A stretch of 10,236 nt of DNA, taken from contig UZAN01040116.1 of NCBI GenBank assembly GCA_900618425.1, forward strand, positions 10,417 through 20,652, given 5' to 3'. The first letter of the stretch is position 1; each line of letters opens with the position of its first letter. A program made the position numbers and the translations under genes. A model generated the notes under the pieces. That model was not told where the DNA came from. It did not search any database and saw only the letters and a program-made list of their open reading frames with translations. Positions 1 to 8,527 of the stretch are shown here, one piece after another. Source of the stretch: Echinostoma caproni (lineage: Eukaryota; Platyhelminthes; Trematoda; Plagiorchiida; Echinostomatidae).

Positions 1-46
1 ATATATATATGTACATAAAGATAGATAGATAAATGTATATATATGT
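1..46. repeat. AT/GATA-rich simple sequence at left edge
   Basis: The window opens with (AT)5, followed by a short AGAT tandem at 19-30 and another TATATATAT stretch at 36-44. This is low-complexity microsatellite-like DNA, probably the end of a longer tract cut by the window border. The short reading frame that starts inside it at 33 has no protein resemblance. Confidence 0.75.
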
Positions 47-120
47 AGACACCTCCTGTTTACTCCACCCATTGAATATCACTCACCGTTTGCTAAGCAG
101 GGTTAAACAGCCAAAAGTTA

Positions 121-252
121 CAAGATTGGGGAAAAACCGTGATGTGCTGTGTGTGTGCGCGCATGTGAACCACGATGATGAACTAACTCACGAGCATTTT
201 CCAATGCAGCGTGCAACATTTGCACGAGAAATTGATATTCTATACAGGATCA
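121..252 (-). repeat. Diverged repeat with protein-like block, copy A
   Basis: Read on the minus strand, 249 down to 121 is an open frame of 43 codons, bounded by TGA at 250-252 and TAA at 118-120, with no convincing start. Codons at 163-228 translate to a block containing AALENARELV. The same block recurs at 6727-6777 (AALDNAREFV) and in 9350-9538 (DSLDNARELF). At the DNA level, the first 50 bases from 185 match the copy starting at 9354 at about 41 positions. The downstream part runs into a TG/CG-alternating tract. I read it as a fragment of a dispersed element that once coded for protein. I do not recognise the protein family. It is far too short to be a working gene. Confidence 0.6.
148..167. 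repeat. Alternating purine-pyrimidine tract
   Basis: A run of (TG)5 continues into CGCGCA and TGTG, giving 20 bases of strict purine-pyrimidine alternation. Such tracts can adopt left-handed Z-DNA under negative supercoiling. It lies inside repeat copy A, so it may be a microsatellite expansion in that copy. Confidence 0.6.
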
Positions 253-922
253 AAAAAAGAATTTGTGTACAGTTTCAAGAAGAACTGATAAGTTTTTAAC
301 ACTTCCAAACACGAAAACAAGAAGTACCGACCGATTTTAGCAAAATATGCGTGACGAAATCACTAGGAATACCTTAATAAATCAACCGAATTTGAGTAGA
401 ATAGAGTGAAATAATTATTTTATGCAACCAGCATGCAGTCAACATAGCACAACGAGATCAGTATTAACTGGAAACATTCATCACTCGCCTACCGCTTAAA
501 CCGGAGTGTTCAGTAAGATACTAACCGGCTTGCACGATGACTGCTTGAAGTCTGCCACTGTCTATGAACGTTCCTGCTTGAACCTAAACGTCTTTCAAAA
601 CAAAAACCATTCAGACCATTGGTCTTGACTTTCACTGATGAGTTCCAAAGCTTCCGCGGTATCGATTTTTGCAATTTTTTGCCCATTTTGCCCATTACTA
701 AAAAAATACGGGTACAAGTGGGGGATTCTGGCAATAAAAACAATTTGTTGAGGATTTGTAAAGTTTCACATGGCTTCTCCAATTTGTTTATATCTCTGGC
801 TGTCTGGTAACAGTAGCTTTTATCTTCAGTTGCAGATGTTTCGATAAGGCATCAAGCCTCAATAATAAGTGAATGAAACTGTGACGTATGGCAGAGGTGT
901 ATTCAAAAGACAAAGATTATGA
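253..922. other. No recognisable gene
   Basis: Frames here are short and overlap on both strands (for example 510-782 minus and 619-810 plus), with no domain resemblance. The only notable detail is CCGATTTTAG at 331, about 145 bases from the block of copy A. The copy near 9354 has CCGATT at 9519, about 165 bases away, so the repeat unit may extend this far. The rest is AT-rich, unstructured sequence. Confidence 0.5.
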
Positions 923-1000
923 TTGGCTTTTGTACGCATTGGCCTCACGGATTTTGAACTTTTACTGCGCAGTCGTATTAGATGCAATGCGGGAAAGAAC
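923..1000 (+). repeat. Possible plus-strand copy D of the dispersed block
   Basis: In the frame starting at the TTG at 923 the translation reads FVRIGLTDFELLLRSR and then IRCNAGKN. The minus-strand copy at 6616-6864 reads LVRLTDYRMLPALIRAA and then LDNARE. Aligning them needs two gaps, but the DNA keeps matching words such as TTGT.CG, GATT.T.GAA and CAATGCG. Orientation is opposite to copies A, B and C, as expected for a dispersed rather than tandem repeat. The match is weak and could be chance. The frame runs on to 1105 without any recognisable domain. Confidence 0.3.
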
Positions 1001-1105
1001 CCAACTTGCTCCTTGAAAATCGCAACCCAAATCCCTACTGATAGACGAGTTTGCGTCTTACATCTCACAAATCAAACAGTTCAAGATGGTAAACAGATGA
1101 CGTAA

Positions 1106-1739
1106 TTATTTTGTGCTCCTGAGAACGCGATGAAGACAAATGATTAATGATGACATCGGTAGATGCCTGGTTGAAAGTGAATGATAAACCACTTCGACAA
1201 GCTCATGTCTTCCATTTCTAGTGACATACGTCATTTTCCTCTACAGATCCGGCTTCCATGGGTGTTTCTCAAAATCATCGGGGTTTTGTTAATCTGTGAT
1301 TGATTGACGGATCAAATGACTACCTAAAATGTAGGCAAATGGGCGCAATTGAATTCACTGGCACCAGAAACAGTGGTAAAGGATTTTATCTGTGAGAGAT
1401 GTTTAATTCAGTAAGTGAGGACTGCAGTCTATGAAGAGTGGAAATAAATATGTTCAGGCTAATAAATTAAAAGGCTCAGTTCTACTGTTCTTGCCAGTAG
1501 TCGTTAACGCGTGATATTTCGTGTTTCTGTCTGGAGACGAAATGCGAGCATCTAAAGGGGTACGTGCACCACACAAGGGCATGAGTTTAAAAACCTACAC
1601 ATACCAGACACTGCGAATGTGGATCTCACTTCTTGAAGGAGGTTTTGTTTCATTGTAAATGCAATGCGATTTCTTTGTGCAAATAAGAAGTCAATTTTAT
1701 TACATTCCGACTTAGGATACGAAGACCCATACGGACAAA
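1106..1739. other. No recognisable gene
   Basis: A good acceptor-like site (pyrimidine tract ending CTCTACAG at about 1247) stands out. All three frames after it stop within about 20 codons, before any good donor. I see no repeat, RNA gene or long frame. Confidence 0.5.
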
Positions 1740-1815
1740 TGTAAACCTCCCGATAGTTATACTCATTCGGAACGAATTTTGAACCCTATGTAATTGATCA
1801 ACGAATTTTAGGTAT
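1740..1815. repeat. Short TCATTCG / AATTTTGAAC motif pair, copy E
   Basis: TCATTCGGAACG followed by AATTTTGAACCC (from 1763) parallels TCATTCGAAAGATGG followed by AAATTTTGAACTCC at 9666. Both are preceded by a GTAAACC or GTAACCC word. The similarity is short and gapped. It may mark an old dispersed repeat, but it is not proven. The minus-strand frame across 1650-1874 has no domain I recognise. Confidence 0.3.
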
Positions 1816-3119
1816 ATTCTATTCGCGGTAGTTACTGAATTAGGGTTCACAAGCGATTTCATCGAAATGTTCAATGTTTCCAGGATCTCAATGCCGTCCT
1901 AGGCATTTTTCCGTAAGCGATCCAACGGGCAGGTTCTATCACCTTTATTGGTGTCTATGAATGTAAGAGGTTGATTTGACTAATGTGGATTGATGAATTG
2001 TGCCCAGATAACCCCATAACATTTGATCTCCAAGTGTAACCTTTGAAACTGCTAGTGAATCATGCTCCACTTGTATCCCCGAGGCACACATGTTGCGTGT
2101 GCTAGACCTGGTCTTTCCCATCACCCGTATATTCGGAGAAAACGGATTGACACGTGAAGAGACAAAGGTCAGAAACGTTCTCTCCATTTGACCAATTTGA
2201 ATAAGAGGTGTAAAACGTCCAAAGCAAAATTGATGCTGACCATCATGTACATAATTAAATTGATTGAAGCGAACATTTTGGTTGTTCAGTCATTCGCAAA
2301 GCCGTTTGGAGATGACGGAAATACGAGGGCGGATTGTGGTTGCAAGGGGTCACAACAAGCGAAATGATGGCATAGAACCAGTAACGTAATATGAATAGAA
2401 ACAACAGTATTCTTTTCATTAAAATACTGAACGAAAAGAAGGGTTTCATTGAAGTTTGGTTTAACTGTTTACCCTTATCTTTCGTCCCCGGCACAGTTAT
2501 CTCGTTAAACGCTGATCGATTGACCTGTGGGCAAGAATGAATCAAACCATAGAAGAATGGCCCAGGAAATGAGGAAGGTGGTAGCTTCGGCGCGGGTACG
2601 GCCTTGACTCTGAGAATACCTCAGTGAACAAATGCTATGGAGGCCTATATGACGCCGAATTTCACCGCTTTTTGAACCGCATGTCGTTGGCTGCACACGC
2701 TTACTATCTCAAGGTCCAGTTTTGAAAGTAGCTGGTAATGCTATTATCGGTGTACCATCAGCCTTTTGCCCATGCCTCAAGATTTACTTTCATTTGATTG
2801 AGCTTTAGAGCCGAATAAAAATATCTCCCCTCCAATATGTATACACTACAAATCGGAATTATTGCACTCCCATCAATGAAGTGTACTCATTTAGGCCTTC
2901 ACAGTATAATCTAGTGGTGGTTTTGAACCAGAGAAAATTGTTCACATTATTCCGATTTCCAATGCTTGCATTTCGGGAAATCGATCTGACAAGAACCGTC
3001 TCAATGTTTTCACGTTCATACCGAATTAATGTCACATCAATGTTTTGATGCCACGTGATATTGTTCAACAGCTTGTAACAGGTACGACCCGCAAATTAGC
3101 ATGGCATATATGTCACAAT
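1816..3119. other. No recognisable gene
   Basis: The interval holds the longest start-to-stop frame of the window (96 codons, minus strand, 2255-2545). Its translation has one hydrophobic patch and no recognisable domain, and its ends overlap other short frames, so I treat it as chance. TCATTCG occurs at 2290. There are no tandem repeats or RNA genes. Confidence 0.5.
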
Positions 3120-3120
3120 N
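3120..3120. other. Undetermined base
   Basis: A single n in the sequence. It is a base-calling or consensus uncertainty, not a scaffold gap, and shows this is assembled rather than hand-finished sequence. Confidence 0.95.
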
Positions 3121-3194
3121 TTATTGATGCAAATACTACCATAAAGTACCGCTTCAATGGAGAAATATATCAATAGTAATCCTACACCTTTTGA

Positions 3195-3222
3195 ACTACG
3201 GCCAGTTTGACCGGGTCGTAGT
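3195..3222. other. Small hairpin
   Basis: ACTACGGCC at 3195-3203 can pair with GGTCGTAGT at 3214-3222 (nine pairs, one of them G-U) around a 10-base loop. No T-run follows and there is no neighbouring gene, so a terminator role is not implied. It could be part of a decayed element. Confidence 0.4.
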
Positions 3223-4218
3223 ACGAGAAGGCACCTCGTTCCATCTTGGAATTTCTTATATTATTCCGCTTACTGAAGTACCACTCCACTGTCTTTAGCA
3301 GATGACAGCTTTTCTTGGTACGCATCTGGCGTCACTTGAATTCAAATGATTTTAATTGGATTGTTCTCAACAACTGCGCGAATTCATTCACCCAATTGGA
3401 AATGTAACTCGGGAACTCAAATAACAAATGTAAACAAACGACCAAATAGAACGAATGGCAGGTGATCAGATCGCTTTTCATTTCGTATATAAAACAACAA
3501 CATAACACAGTCAATATATGCAATCACAGTGTAAGCAGCACATTTCGCGAAAGTGGAAACTGACCTTCGGTTTTGTTAGTCGGTTGGAACTATTCCGAAC
3601 CCGAGTACATTTTACGTGAGAGAATTATATGAGAATTTGATTTGATTACATGTTGAACTTTACCGTATACAGACCGAACGAGGCGAGATGTGAAAGGCCA
3701 GGAATCAGTGGCAGGCTGTCTTAAACGGGTTTGGTCTCGTCCGCTGATCGCTGGTCGACCCGGAAGCACGCTCGCTTTTCTCTATGAAGTGTCGAGTTTA
3801 ATCCGCAGTTCAAGCAATGCATCCAACTGTACCGCTGAAAGGACTAAACTCAGTTAAAACAGACTTTCAATTTATGCCAGCCTCTTTGGTTCACAATTCC
3901 TTTGCCTCGTACACGGCGAAATTTATCATATAACTCATTCGAGCTGTACAATACTGACAATGCACCGTCCCGATCCATTCTTTATGTGTTCTCTATTTCG
4001 TTCGCATTGAAATAATCAATCAAAATCAACGTATTTAGCTCTGATGACGTTTGAGGTTATACCTAGTAATCTGCGGTTATCTTTCTTCGAGAAATCTTCT
4101 GACGTTAAATCTGCCCACGACTGGTTCCTGCCGGTTTCCGCTTCGCATGTTGAACCGTAGGCGATCTTGGGTGCATTATATGCGCTAAACGTGATCTATA
4201 GAGCCAAAGGATCCAAAG
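3223..4218. other. No recognisable gene
   Basis: The frame at 3657-3854 (plus) stays open for 66 codons in a locally GC-richer stretch but has no ATG and no recognisable domain. TCATTCG occurs at 3935. Otherwise only short, shadow-like frames on both strands. The PLE remnant that follows might extend leftward into about 4100-4218, but I cannot trace it there. Confidence 0.45.
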
Positions 4219-4461
4219 TTGCTTCACTGCATTTGTTCGCCCAATGACAGGGCTGTGAGCATATATTTGCAGTCGGCGTGGTGTCACATAAAGGCAGCTC
4301 GCTCTATTCTGTCGATCACTGACTTATCAAACTGGTTGTTTGCAATACTAAAGTACAAACGCGGGAGGACTATTGTATCGAGTTACTTGATTGAACTCCA
4401 AGGAGGATGCAATATTCTTGTTCCACAAAAATATCTCCCCGATATATTTTCAGTCAAATAA
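4219..4461 (+). pseudogene. Decayed reverse-transcriptase fragment, Penelope-like
   Basis: The 80-codon frame (TTG first codon, so not a true start) contains IKAARSILSI at residues 24-33, then DLSNWLFAILK at about 35-45, and TIVSS at about 51-55. PLE reverse transcriptases carry a finger-region signature of the form HKP..P.RPI[LV]S, then [LK]L[AS]K[WF]L...LK, then a V..S. segment. The order and spacing agree, except for about three residues missing between RSILSI and DLSNWLF and an S where P is usual. The catalytic motifs downstream (FD, later DD) are not visible, and the frame ends at TAA 4462. So it is a truncated, dead fragment. The match rests on memory of the family pattern. Another retroelement class or chance is possible. 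Confidence 0.4.
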
Positions 4462-4718
4462 AGGATAACCACATATAGATTTATCTGATCATCCAATTTT
4501 GGTTACCTAAGACATTCCTCAAAATGGTGATCATTGTGCATGGGGGAGTGAACGTAACTTAATATTCGGGAAGCGAGACTCATGAATTGTGCACCGGGCT
4601 GCTTTTATTATTCCTGTTTTGAACCCGGACGAACCCCATCTGCATTACAGTCAATTTTGTCTCGAATACAAGAGATCAAATTCTCGAGATTATTTGAAAA
4701 TCAATAGAAATACAGCTT

Positions 4719-4720
<2 letters not shown>
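4462..4720 (+). other. No recognisable gene between RT remnant and microsatellite
   Basis: If the PLE fragment continued, its palm domain should be coded here, but I find no FD or DD motif in any frame. CCGGG at 4593 and CCCGG at 4623 could close a 25-base loop. The frame starting at 4589 merely runs into the TG repeat. Confidence 0.4.

Positions 4721-4770
<50 letters not shown>
4721..4770 (+). repeat. (TG)25 dinucleotide microsatellite
   Basis: Fifty bases of uninterrupted TG, flanked by CTTGG on the left and GGATTTC on the right. Perfect arrays of this length mutate by replication slippage and are typically polymorphic in copy number. The frame reading through it codes only for alternating Cys and Val and is not a gene. 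Confidence 0.99.
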
Positions 4771-4771
<1 letters not shown>

Positions 4772-5180
4772 ATTTCACGCAACATCGGTCGGTAGCAAAA
4801 TAATTCTTACTGGTGAGAGGCCAGTGATTCAGGAATTTTTGGGTGATATAACCGTAACTTCTTGTGCGAATTCCTGAACAATACCATCGTTACACAACAG
4901 GAAACATGCTCCTTTACGATGATTCTTCTTCAACAGGCTATTATGTCCCAATTTATTTCAAACTGTTTAGTAGAGGAAGAAATGATGTCCGATTGAAGAA
5001 GAAATAACTGACATTCCAGTTTCATAACCGAATGTTGCTTGCACTTTGATCGTTCGGGTCATCAGGGGTGGATGGTGGAATGGCTGTGTCGTGTGTGGTA
5101 TTGGTCATGGACGAACGAGTGGTCTTAAGAATTGTTTTAGGCGTAAAGGGGGATATTATCTAGTCAGATTCCGATCGCTT
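4771..5180. other. No recognisable gene
   Basis: A GIY-YIG endonuclease domain would be expected here if the PLE remnant were complete. I see none. The minus strand holds one CTGATGA word (complement at 5059-5065), considered and rejected as a ribozyme. Confidence 0.45.
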
Positions 5181-5257
5181 CCACTGTGACCAAAATGAGA
5201 CTCCTATTTCTCTCAGATCGAAGCAGAGGAGTCGAAACGCCTCGGTCCCACGTGGTT
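5181..5257 (+). ncRNA. Possible decayed hammerhead ribozyme
   Basis: A hammerhead open at helix I runs: helix I strand, CUGAUGA, helix II, GAAA, helix III, cleavage triplet, helix I return strand. Here CCACTGTG (5181-5188) could be the helix I strand. ATGA (5195-5198) is the surviving half of CTGATGA. GACTCCT (5199-5205) pairs perfectly with AGGAGTC (5227-5233) as helix II, followed directly by GAAAC (5234-5238). GGTC (5244-5247) could be the cleavage site, and CACGTGG (5250-5256) pairs with CCACTGTG allowing one bulge. Missing: the CTG of the core, a tight junction with helix I, and a normal short helix II loop (21 bases here). Helix III is only about two pairs. It would be inactive. It lies downstream of the PLE-like remnant, and PLE terminal repeats are known to carry hammerheads. 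Confidence 0.25.
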
Positions 5258-5291
5258 TGATTCAACTAGATGTGCTCTTGGATTTATTTAG

Positions 5292-5338
5292 ATAAACGCC
5301 TGCTTGGGTGACCGATATACCTTGTCCCATAGGAACAG
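5292..5338 (+). other. Candidate 47-nt micro-exon
   Basis: The 5' border follows a pyrimidine-biased tract ending ATTTATTTAG (5291), and the 3' border reads AACAG then GTAAGAAAG (donor GT at 5339-5340), close to the animal donor consensus. One frame is open across it and reads INACLGDRYTLSHRN. The other two stop. No flanking exon is visible and the peptide resembles nothing I know. Splice-like pairs this short occur by chance in 10 kb, so it is only a candidate. Confidence 0.15.
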
Positions 5339-5340
5339 GT

Positions 5341-6615
5341 AAGAAAGTGCACTGAGAAGGAGACTGCAGATTCAATCAATCTTTGGGTTGAAAGCATAAA
5401 AAGAGACCTGCAGATGAACGTAATAGGAAGCTTCTCCGTGAGAAGTGCATTTTCTTTAAGTGTGCTCAGTTTTTGTGTCACCATATTTGCAGTTATTTTA
5501 CCCTTGAAGGATGTATGAATTCAAAAATTAACTGAATCTTGAATTTAACATTGCAGGAATAAAAACAATTAACATTTATATAAGTGATTATTCCAATGAT
5601 TACCTTGAAAGTTATTGCCATCCAAGTGTTTCCGTGTGTTATCTTTAAGTAAAAACCAAACAGTTATTTCAATAAAGGAAAAATCAAGTCACAACGTAGT
5701 CAGTTTATAGAATGTCTTTTACGTATTTCACTCGCAACCCCTTTTGTAACGACAAACATCCATTGGCATTTGTAAACAAAGGGAATTGTGTCCCCAGCAC
5801 GGACGATATTGGGACCTTAAATTAGATTATATTTTTCCGTTTCTCTCAAATGAATTGTGACCAAAATTACTGATCTTTCAGGTGATTTCATCACACCTGT
5901 AATATACGCAGTGTTGGGCACAAGAAAGGGCCAAGTTGTGCCTTCATCGGTCTTCTTTTTTATGACAGAGTTGTAGTAATATGCTTTGGCTTTTAGCTCG
6001 ATTCTTGCTAATATGTTGGGGTTATCGTAGTTAAGATTATACCCGTGAACAATTTTTCTAGTATTTTAAAACAAAGGAATAATCATTAATCATGAAACGG
6101 TATTTTTTCATTTGCTCTTTCTGATGGAATGCCACAACAAGTTACACATTCTGTAGTGACGTTATTTACGGCACATTTCAACGCTTTATTACACCCATTC
6201 TAAAATATATCGCAACAGAAAAATTCAAGGTTAGTTCTACATTCTCCGGATCTCTCCAGGGACCAGATTCTATACCAGCCTGATGAATTGATCATATGAA
6301 CACTAAGCTTATTGCTATTTATACTAATGCTTAAGTTCTCAGTTGCACTGATTTTCTTCAAATCGGAGTACCACCGCAATCCAAATTCTGGGGCCTTTCA
6401 GTTATTCAATTTTACTGCGAACCAAATACAGCATGTTAATTAGTGCTATTCTTGCGCAATTTAATAGCCTATGCAACCGTTTCACAATAACTTGCGATCG
6501 ATGCCATTGAAACTGACCACCGAGATCAACAGCAATAAAAGTATCCGACAATGAAGCACTGATCAATGTGTGTTACTTTATCACAAGTGGGGCCCTTTCT
6601 GGGCAAAACCGATAT
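5341..6615. other. No recognisable gene
   Basis: AT-rich sequence with dense stops on both strands. The minus-strand frame 5284-5484 begins with an ATG but has no domain and overlaps the micro-exon candidate. No tandem repeats, RNA genes or element ends were seen. Confidence 0.5.
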
Positions 6616-6864
6616 CTATATTTTGGCGCATAGCAATTTTAGCAGTAAATATGCAGTATGATAGATGCATTTTGCACAAATGCAATGGGGACCGAGAACG
6701 ATCAACGTAATCAATGTGGGCGTGTGCTGCAATCTGACAAACTCACGCGCATTGTCCAACGCCGCTCGTATTAATGCCGGGAGCATTCGATAATCTGTCA
6801 GCCGAACAAGACGCGCATGGAGAGAGAGCCTGTAGTGAAGAGCTAATAGTGATTTACGTTGTTC
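6616..6864 (-). pseudogene. Protein-like repeat, copy C (best preserved frame)
   Basis: The minus strand from 6864 down to 6619 is open for 82 codons, ending in TAG (6616-6618). The first ATG is internal (6784-6786). The translation runs HARLVRLTDYRMLPALIRAA, then LDNAREFVRLQHTPT. After about residue 56 it becomes hydrophobic and Cys-containing and less protein-like. The ALIRAALDNAREFV core matches copies at 121-252 and 9347-9538. Between this copy and copy A, the ten codons for AALDNAREFV differ at six positions, all of them third codon positions. That points to past selection on the protein. I do not recognise the family. It is probably a transposon or gene-family fragment, without start, splice signals or full length. 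Confidence 0.5.
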
Positions 6865-6869
6865 TCAAA

Positions 6870-8220
6870 TTTGAAAAGTAATTGATTGTAATGGCTAATG
6901 ATCCGGTTTAGTTAAAAAATCACAATTTCGGAGTGATCTTCATGGCGTTACACGGGAGTACCTATTTTTTTCTATTTCATGAGCACTTCCTTTAGCAGCG
7001 GTTTAAATCTATTTTGTTGACCGATGGTATTGATATACTGTTTCTTTTCTCATTTCTGCGACATTTCTCTCGCTTGTGTATTGCGAAAGCGCATCGCGAT
7101 TTTTGCGTTGGATCGTTAAGCAGGGGCAAAATATTCTTTGGAACTGAATCATGAATCATGGTCCAGTAAAATGTGAGAGTAGGTCCTCATTTCATATCAT
7201 TCTCTCCTTCAGATCTCGCACAATCCATAAGAAAATGGTGAGCAGGGTTATGTAGAGAGAATTGCTCTCTCTCTTCCTGGGCAAAATCGCAGAGCTTTAT
7301 CATACCCGGTCGGGGTTGCTCTGCTCTCAATTCATCAGCGTATCATCGCAAATTCTAGTCGCACCCCCCATATCTGGAATACCAGGAGACTGGACTTCAT
7401 CCGACCTTCATTCTTCGATCTTTCAGACATGATTAGATCTTCAGCTTGACAAAATGTATCCTGTGTAGCTGGTTGGGTCAGAAAGGTTCACAAGTGATCA
7501 CACCACGTCAATGTGCGGTCTCGTCGTGATCGCTCACACATCTTAACTGGAAAATGTACCCACCGAAATACAACTCAGCTTCATGCAAACGTGCAATAGC
7601 CTCAGATCACTGCGTCACATTAAAGGAAGAACAATATTTCTCACACGACATCAGTGATCCCGTGTTTTCATGGTCTCGATTAGTGTTTACTGAGAGCACA
7701 GAGCAGTGAAACCTATTACGAGGCATCTGTTCTAGTCGTGCATTGTGCGGGTGCAAATTTTCCATACAACGCAATCATCGCTATAGATCATTTGATGAAT
7801 TTGTGCAACGACTCCCATTGATTGCAACTATCTGTGAGTCAAAAGACATGGACACAAAATGCCCCACGCACTGAATAGTGTGTCATGAAACTACCCATAA
7901 TGAAACACTGCGTCATGTTCGACAGCGACGTATAACTTCATGCAATAACATGCGATTAACTGAGCGCTTCACAAAGGAAACTTTAAATCCATGTGTAAAA
8001 CTATTTTCTACCAAATTACAGAAATAACTGTGAAATGCGAAGTAGACAGTGTGTTACATTCTGTTCATCTGTCGATGAGGAGGAGCTTATAAATGACATC
8101 AATCAAGAGTTGACAAAACTGACCGGCTACGTTAATGTGTGCATGCGGGTCCTGTTCTGAAATTCCAACGGGATGAACAGCCTAACGTGATTGATTGAAA
8201 TTGTTCTTTCGTTAGATTTA
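6870..8220. other. No recognisable gene
   Basis: AGAGAG (7254-7259) and CTCTCT (7265-7270) form a small hairpin inside a CT-rich patch. An acceptor-like CTCTCCTTCAG ends at 7212 with a GTGAGC donor-like site shortly after, but the 25-base interval between carries no convincing frame. Variants of CACTGCGTCA recur near 7605 and 7904, too short to call a repeat family. No long frames. Confidence 0.5.
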
Positions 8221-8232
8221 GATCTATAGATC
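8221..8232. repeat. 12-bp perfect palindrome
   Basis: GATCTATAGATC is its own reverse complement. Two more pairs, TT with AA, follow on each side after one mismatch. It could bind a dimeric protein, but nothing nearby indicates a role. Confidence 0.5.
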
Positions 8233-8493
8233 AAATAGACCATCAGACCGGTTCTCTTCCTCTCTGTGCACGGCATAGCTCATCCCACTTCTGTTATTTT
8301 TGGGCTACGGGATACTGCCTTGGTCCGCAACTTTCTGAGTCTGACGCCGCTACAAAAAAATATGCTTCTCTGTTGATGGTAAAATGGATTCTTTCTTTGA
8401 AGGCTGTACATTTTGAGTAGGACTATATTAAACGTACACATATTTGTAAGCAATTTTCTTAGAAGTTTAAATAACTTTGCACTTGCATAGTAA
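8233..8493. other. No recognisable gene
   Basis: Short stretch with dense stops in all frames and no repeat or hairpin that I can support. Confidence 0.5.
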
Positions 8494-8527
8494 CCTCAGG
8501 CTTGATAAGACCGCAATACGTCTGAGG
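8494..8527. other. Stem-loop
   Basis: CCTCAGGC (8494-8501) can pair with GTCTGAGG (8520-8527), eight pairs including one G-U, around an 18-base loop. There is no T-run and no adjacent gene. Its role is unknown. Confidence 0.4.

Noticed and set aside
1232..1310. Strong acceptor-like site CTCTACAG followed by an apparently protein-like stretch
   Set aside because: All three frames stop within about 20 codons and no donor precedes the stops.
2255..2545. Longest start-to-stop frame (96 codons, minus strand)
   Set aside because: No domain, no splice or promoter context, and overlapped by another frame. This length is expected by chance in 10 kb at this GC.
3657..3854. 66-codon open frame in a GC-richer patch (plus strand)
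   Set aside because: No ATG, no recognisable domain and no splice borders. Higher local GC alone lengthens chance frames.
4589..4795. 68-codon frame running through the TG microsatellite
   Set aside because: A third of it is the repeat read as Cys-Val, and the rest has no resemblance to a known protein or to the PLE remnant upstream.
5005..5065. Second hammerhead-like arrangement on the minus strand: CTGATGA (5059-5065), GAAAC (5019-5023) and an ACTG/CAGT helix
   Set aside because: Helix II is offset from GAAA by four unpaired bases and has a loop of over 20 bases. The helix I strands do not pair, and the cleavage triplet would be GTT. CTGATGA occurs at several other places without any ribozyme context.
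5217..5338. Exon between the acceptor-like CTCTCAG (5216) and the donor at 5339
   Set aside because: Every frame contains a stop within it. It could only be a non-coding exon, for which there is no evidence.
7213..7237. 25-base micro-exon between CTCTCCTTCAG and GTGAGC
   Set aside because: The segment is too short to test and has no partner exons. Pyrimidine-rich AG sites are common in this AT/CT-rich stretch.
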